Source: Ampelocalamus luodianensis | Lineage: Eukaryota > Streptophyta > Magnoliopsida > Poales > Poaceae | Direction of reading: 5' to 3' | DNA length: 64,000 nucleotides | Assembly: GCA_036346255.1 (NCBI GenBank) | Contig: CM070619.1 | Span: 36,710,342 to 36,774,341 of the forward strand | Made by a program: the position numbers and the translations under genes | In this document: in pieces, positions 59,287-64,000 of the stretch | Layout: each line of letters starts with the position of its first letter | How positions within the stretch are numbered: position 1 is the first letter of the stretch | The notes under the pieces: model-generated | What the model was told of the DNA's origin: nothing | Database searches by the model: none | What the model saw: only the letters and a program-made list of their open reading frames with translations

Positions 59287-60030
59287 TTGGTAAAGGAAGC
59301 GAAGAGCAAGTTCGACCGATTCGAGATTGTTTGAAAACTGCATCCTCGCCGTAAGAGCTTACGCCGATCATCGCCGCCGTGAATTGAGCTTTGAGGTGGA
59401 TGACCATGTCTATCTTAAAGTGTCACCCATGAAGGGTACTCATCGTTTTGTGTAAAAGGAAAGCTCGCACCTCGTTATATCGGACCCTTCCAATCATTGC
59501 TGCGAGGAGTCAGAGCTTACCAATTGGAACTACTCAATCACTTTCAGCAAGGCATGATACTTTTCATGTGTCTCAATTAAAGAAATGTCTTCGTGTTCCT
59601 ATTGAGGCAATCTGCTTATGAGCATCTTGATCTCCAACTCGATCTTTCATATCAAGAACAACCGATGACGTATCCTCGACACAATGGAACGCAGGACAAG
59701 AAATCGTCATCAAGTTCTTGAAAATTCGATGGGCTAATCATTCGAGGATGAAGCCACTTGGGAGCGCCAAGATCCGATGCGCATCGAGCACCCCCATCTT
59801 TTTGTTGTTTAGGACTTTCCTTTGAATCAAGAAAGGAAAGTTTAAACAAAGCAATGTAAACAAAGATGTAATAATAACACTATGTTGTTATGTAAAGTTC
59901 TTCTTGTTATCTTTGAAGGAAATCAAAACAACAGATGTGGAATTTCCTCATAATTCATTTCCATTTCACTTCTTCCGATCTTAATCTTGTTCCAAATCTC
60001 GGGACGAGATTTTCTTAAGGGGGGTAGGTT
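59287..60030 (+). pseudogene. Integrase C-terminus, chromodomain and 3' end of LTR-E2 element
   Basis: Sequence continuing the integrase cut at 51342: LVKEAKSKFDRF-type start, then YADHRRRELSFEVDDHVYLKVSPMKGTHRF, a KGKLAPRYIGPF-like stretch split by a one-base indel, and a chromodomain-like segment (KFLKIRWANHS, 59712-59750, then an ATWER-like region in another frame). A non-coding tail follows, with a polypurine tract at 60015-60028. Chromodomains are thought to guide integration to particular chromatin. Its near twin is 40622-41370. Confidence 0.85.
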
Positions 60031-63000
60031 TGTAATAGCCCCGAGTTTGTAAACAGTAATAAAGTGCTTTATGAACAGTAATGAGATACTGTTCATGGCA
60101 TTTCTATCATGTTTACACTTTGGGCAAGATGTTACAAATTGAAAACCTTCCTTTTGCCAAAAATCCCAAAAGGATCATTTAAAGTCTTAAAAGGATACAA
60201 GATAAAACTTGTATTATGACTGGGAAGTATTTTTATTAAATCCTAGATAAATTATCTTGGCTAAAAATATTTTTGTTGCATTTTTAGAAATTATTTGGGC
60301 TTAAAGAAAATTTATGTTCTTTAAATGAATATTTTTGGCCTGAAATAAATATTTATGTATTTTATAAAGTGAAAATGTGGTTTATGAAATTTATCTGGGA
60401 AATATATCATCCGGTAGCTTACAGAAAATTTTCATGAATTTATAAATTTATTTGCTATTTTTAAAGCCCAAGTCAAACCTTTTAAATATTTGAATAAGGT
60501 TTGGTCAACCAAACCGGTCCAAACCTAGCCCTAATACTGTAGCGACTCGGACCACGTATCTTGGTCCAACCCAATCACCTTGGTCTGGCTCGGTCACGTT
60601 CGGGCGCGAGCCCGAAATCCACGCGTGATGCAAGCCGTCGATCTTCAATCGAACGGGCGAGCTCACGGTACCACACGAGCTGTCCATGTGTACGAGATCA
60701 ACCTCCACCGTTGGATCTTAATCCAACGAACGTGATCGGTGTATGCAATCGGACAACTCCGGATCCTTATTCAATCTCCACCGTTCGTTTCCAATCCAAC
60801 CGTGACGCTCTTTTCGTTTTAAACTTAAAGGCGCGCTTTTATTTCAGCCGTTAGATTCAAATCCTACGGTTTTTCCCTTTTTCCCGCGTGTTATAAAGCA
60901 CGCACTCCTCTGGACCGTTGGATCTTCATCGTATGGCCCAGATTTGTGTATGCATTCGGACGACTCCGGATCCCCGCACAATCGTGGCCGTCCATCCTTG
61001 ATCTAGCGGTATCGCTTATTTCAATTTGAAATCGAGGCGCGTGTTAATGTGGGCCTTGGATCTCAATCCACGGCACTCCTTTTTGACCGTGGGCCTTTAA
61101 AGCCCAAAATCGGTGGGTCATTGGATTTTAATCGTATGGACCACATGGTGTATGCAATCGGACCATCCGTTCCATTTACATCCCGACCGTAGAAATTAAA
61201 TCCAACGGTCTTGAGCCATCGCATCAAAAGAAGAGTGACGTGTATATCTTTTAATTGATCGTTGGATCTTGATCCAACGATATCTTTGAAAGTGGAGCCC
61301 CGCATCCTTCCGGATTTCAATTTAGATCTCGATCACCGATCTAGATCGTGCGGTCCATATTTAACGGTACCGATTCAAATCATTTAACCTCTCTATTTAT
61401 CGCAGCCCACCCATTTCCAATCGGACGGTTGGTGTTCTTTTCGCATTTTAGGAGACGCATATTGTGGATCGCCAAATGGACCCACATGTCATATTTTGCC
61501 TCTCTTCTTCCTTATCTCTGCGCGCAGCCATTTTTGTGAGCAGGGGAGAGGATTTATCCAAAGATTATACACTAATTTTTGAGATGTTTAGCTAAATGGA
61601 CACCTCATCAACTCTAGATCTTTCCCTCTTGCCCTGTAGCTCAACATCCATATAAACCCTAGCTTTCCTTGTCGTTGCCATTGTTGACCAAGAAGCTCAT
61701 CCTTTTCTTCTTGACCAAAGGAGTTTCTTGCTTCTTGTTCATTGCTTATCCACTTTAAGCAATCGGTTCCACCTTACAATAAAGATTTGACATCTTTTGT
61801 AGGTTGAACCATTGTCCATCTCTCTGTTGATCAACATCCGCATTTTAGAAACTTGGGTGTCTTCCTTCTTACAGTAAGATAAAACCCTAGTTTCGACATT
61901 TTGAGCATCTTAAGGACCTTAGAAGTCTGCAGGAATCATTCTCTTAAGCATCGTAGCTTCAACTCGCTTTAAACCGAAAAGTTGATATTATGCCTTTCGG
62001 TTTTTCATGTCATTTTCAAGACCTAGGGTTCTTCCCTGTCAACTTATCATCTTATTTAGGTTTTGACTAAACCTAGCTAGCATGACAAATTGATCTTTCA
62101 ATTCTTGTCATCATCTATTTTGACTCCTAGCTGAAATATGTCTCTGTTTCTCTTGTCGGCTCAACCGACAAAATAGGTGTTTGCTTTAGCTTTTGTAATC
62201 TAACTAGTTAGGGTTAGACTAAGGTTGGTTTGGGATGTTAATTACCCTAAAGGATCATGCTAAGATTCATTTATGGACTTTTGCATGATCTATACTTCTT
62301 TTTCCAAAAATTGCAATCATCCTGCTTTGACTCTTTACAATCTGAAACCGGAGTTTTGCACTAAAACCTACTTTACGTCTTTTGAAAACAAAGTGAGCTA
62401 TATAATGGGTTATTATCATTATTATGGGTAGTTATGGCTTAAGCATACTGTAATCATGTATTTCTAGATTGATCATGCATATTTCTTCCATTTTGGACTT
62501 ATTGTCAGTTTTGGTATTTATTGGATCTTATTGTTTCTTTTAGAATCAGTTCTGTTGAAGCAATTGAATCTTTTCCGAGCAACCGTAACTCGCAATGTAA
62601 GTCTATTACTACCAAGGCAAGCATCCTCTTTGCACCATATCGAACCCAGATTTTGTACAATAGCTTTTACAAATCCAGGTGATATCTGTGCATGCTATTT
62701 GTCCTAAAATACAAATGTGACTTGTAATAGCTAGCTATAACCTGCCATGGTGGATTACCTTAATCATGATCATACACTCAACTCTAGTGTAGTAATCAGT
62801 ATACTATATGGTCTATTTTCAGATTTGGCTTAGATATGCGATCTAGAGATTTTAGAGTTTGACAAGCATATCTTGTCAAACATGGGAATCACCATGAACT
62901 ATTGTCATTTTAAACTCTTTGTCCAGTTTCTTTAAATCACTCTTGTATTTGAAATTCAAATTGATCCGGACAAGAGGAAGCTAGTGATGGTGCTTTTGTG

Positions 63001-64000
63001 CACGAGATTGGGTTTTGTGGTGGACTTGTCCGGTTAATTAAGGACCGAACTCGATTATTCAATTCAAGTCCCCACGTACTTCCACATGCGTGTATGGGCG
63101 CTGCTTGGTTAAGTAAAATGTTGAGACTATTGAGTTGGAAACAGGAGAGTAAGGATATGTGTATTGGCCTTGTATGGCATAGATGCTTTGGTCCGAGGAC
63201 ATGCGTTTATGCCATGTGAGCTTTGTATGTCAGTATCAGATGTTCTTAGGAGGGTGAGGGCGTATATGTGCCTCGTCGCATATACGATACCTTAATGGTG
63301 CCGATAGCATTCTACTATGGGTGGGGAGCCCAAGTCTCTTTAAATTGTTTGGATCGGCATTACTGACACAACATGTGTGCCCCGTGGTTAGTAGGTGGTA
63401 TAGCCTACACTAGTGGGATCAATGCACACATGGGGGTCCAACTCAATAGTGTTAGCCTGTTGAAAAATACCAAATCTTAGTTTCCCCGGTCGGCATACCA
63501 AAGGAAGTATGTCATCATTCGGAGGCATCCGAAGGCAACGGGCTAGCTAAGTCATGTGGGTAAAGATGTACACCCCTGCAGGGTATAAACTGTTCGAATA
63601 GCCGTGTCCACGGTCATGGACGATAACTTGAATTGATGTCACCTGTATAGAGGTTTTGATTTTCAAAAATCTGGTTTTGGTTTATTTTCGGATGGCATGA
63701 GGGAATCATGCACTGTACTGTTTACATTTAATGTATTTACTTACTGTTTTACTTTATCTTTGATTTATTAAATTGCTTTATCAAAAGTTAGCCTTTGTAG
63801 GTTAAGAGGTATCGCTTTATGCAAATTTGAACCTTTATACCTTCCTTTTGTAACCTTATGCATGTAACAACTCTACTCCTTTGATTAGGCTCTAATCACC
63901 ACTTTCTTTTACTAGTTTGTGTAAGACTTGCTGAGTACCTTTTGTACTCAAGGTGCTACCACCTATTGTTGCAGGTAAGGATGGTTTTCTTTATGAAGTA
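60031..64000 (+). repeat. LTR-E2, 3' LTR running off the window
   Basis: It starts TGTAATAGCCCC after a polypurine tract and follows LTR-E1 to the window end; about 440 bp should remain outside. It carries the dyad array (60700-61430), TATAAA at 61651-61656, an 8-bp perfect hairpin at 63261-63286 and the TTGCT-TGAGTAC hairpin at 63928-63950. Confidence 0.9.
61651..61656 (+). promoter_or_regulatory. TATA box of LTR-E2 promoter
   Basis: TATAAACCCTAG aligns with the TATATAAACCC of LTR-E1 at 42997-43004, two bases shorter. Confidence 0.7.

Noticed and set aside
1..64000. Integrated viral sequence (pararetrovirus)
   Set aside because: All RT and integrase pieces have gypsy or copia order with LTRs, PBS and PPT; no movement- or coat-protein-like region seen.

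Overview
This 64-kb window is repetitive plant nuclear DNA made almost wholly of LTR retrotransposons. I found no host gene, rRNA, tRNA, CRISPR array or bacterial-type feature. Initiator-Met-tRNA-type primer-binding sites, integrase/chromodomain-type Ty3/gypsy pol, and a Ty1/copia element whose LTR start and gag start resemble the Angela/BARE-1/RIRE1 group point to a flowering plant, probably a monocot such as a grass. The species cannot be fixed from the sequence.

Layout. (1) 1-657 is a piece of a ~4.4-kb gypsy LTR (called LTR-D here). (2) 655-30198 is a reverse-strand complex of two related element families with ~2.4-kb LTRs (LTR-A and LTR-B) and internal regions in which I recognise no protein. 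LTRs are shared between adjacent internal regions, so the array is tandem. A chain of four LTR-B copies (12614-29618) sits inside an LTR-A copy. A forward-strand gypsy piece with pol and a related LTR (LTR-C, 5684-9005) interrupts the LTR-A internal region. It shares PPT and LTR termini with A and B and may represent their autonomous partner. (3) 30199-35213 is the 3' end of a forward LTR-D element. It faces a reverse-strand relative (35214-40580 plus 45781-46436), giving a large inverted repeat. (4) 40581-45780 is a 3' fragment of a third 4.4-kb-LTR family (LTR-E). (5) 46437-47634 is a reverse copia LTR without an internal region. (6) 47700-64000 is a forward LTR-E gypsy element with broken gag, protease, RT, RNase H, integrase and chromodomain and a 3' LTR running off the window. 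A nearly complete copia element (51343-59281) is nested in its pol, flanked by a 5-bp target duplication.

Within each element the parts follow the usual LTR-retrotransposon order (LTR, PBS, gag, protease/RT/RNase H/integrase, with the copia order protease-integrase-RT, then PPT and LTR). Every coding region is interrupted. Many differences between near-identical copies fall at CAG/CTG sites, including in primer-binding sites and a target duplication. Part of the apparent damage may therefore be base-calling error at CHG-methylated cytosines rather than true decay.

The most unusual signal is structural. The downstream half of the LTRs carries arrays of short, mostly perfect hairpins. Their stems differ between copies and families in a compensatory way while loops or spacers stay alike. 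Near the end of the array, all the LTR families share a TTGC motif followed by another hairpin.
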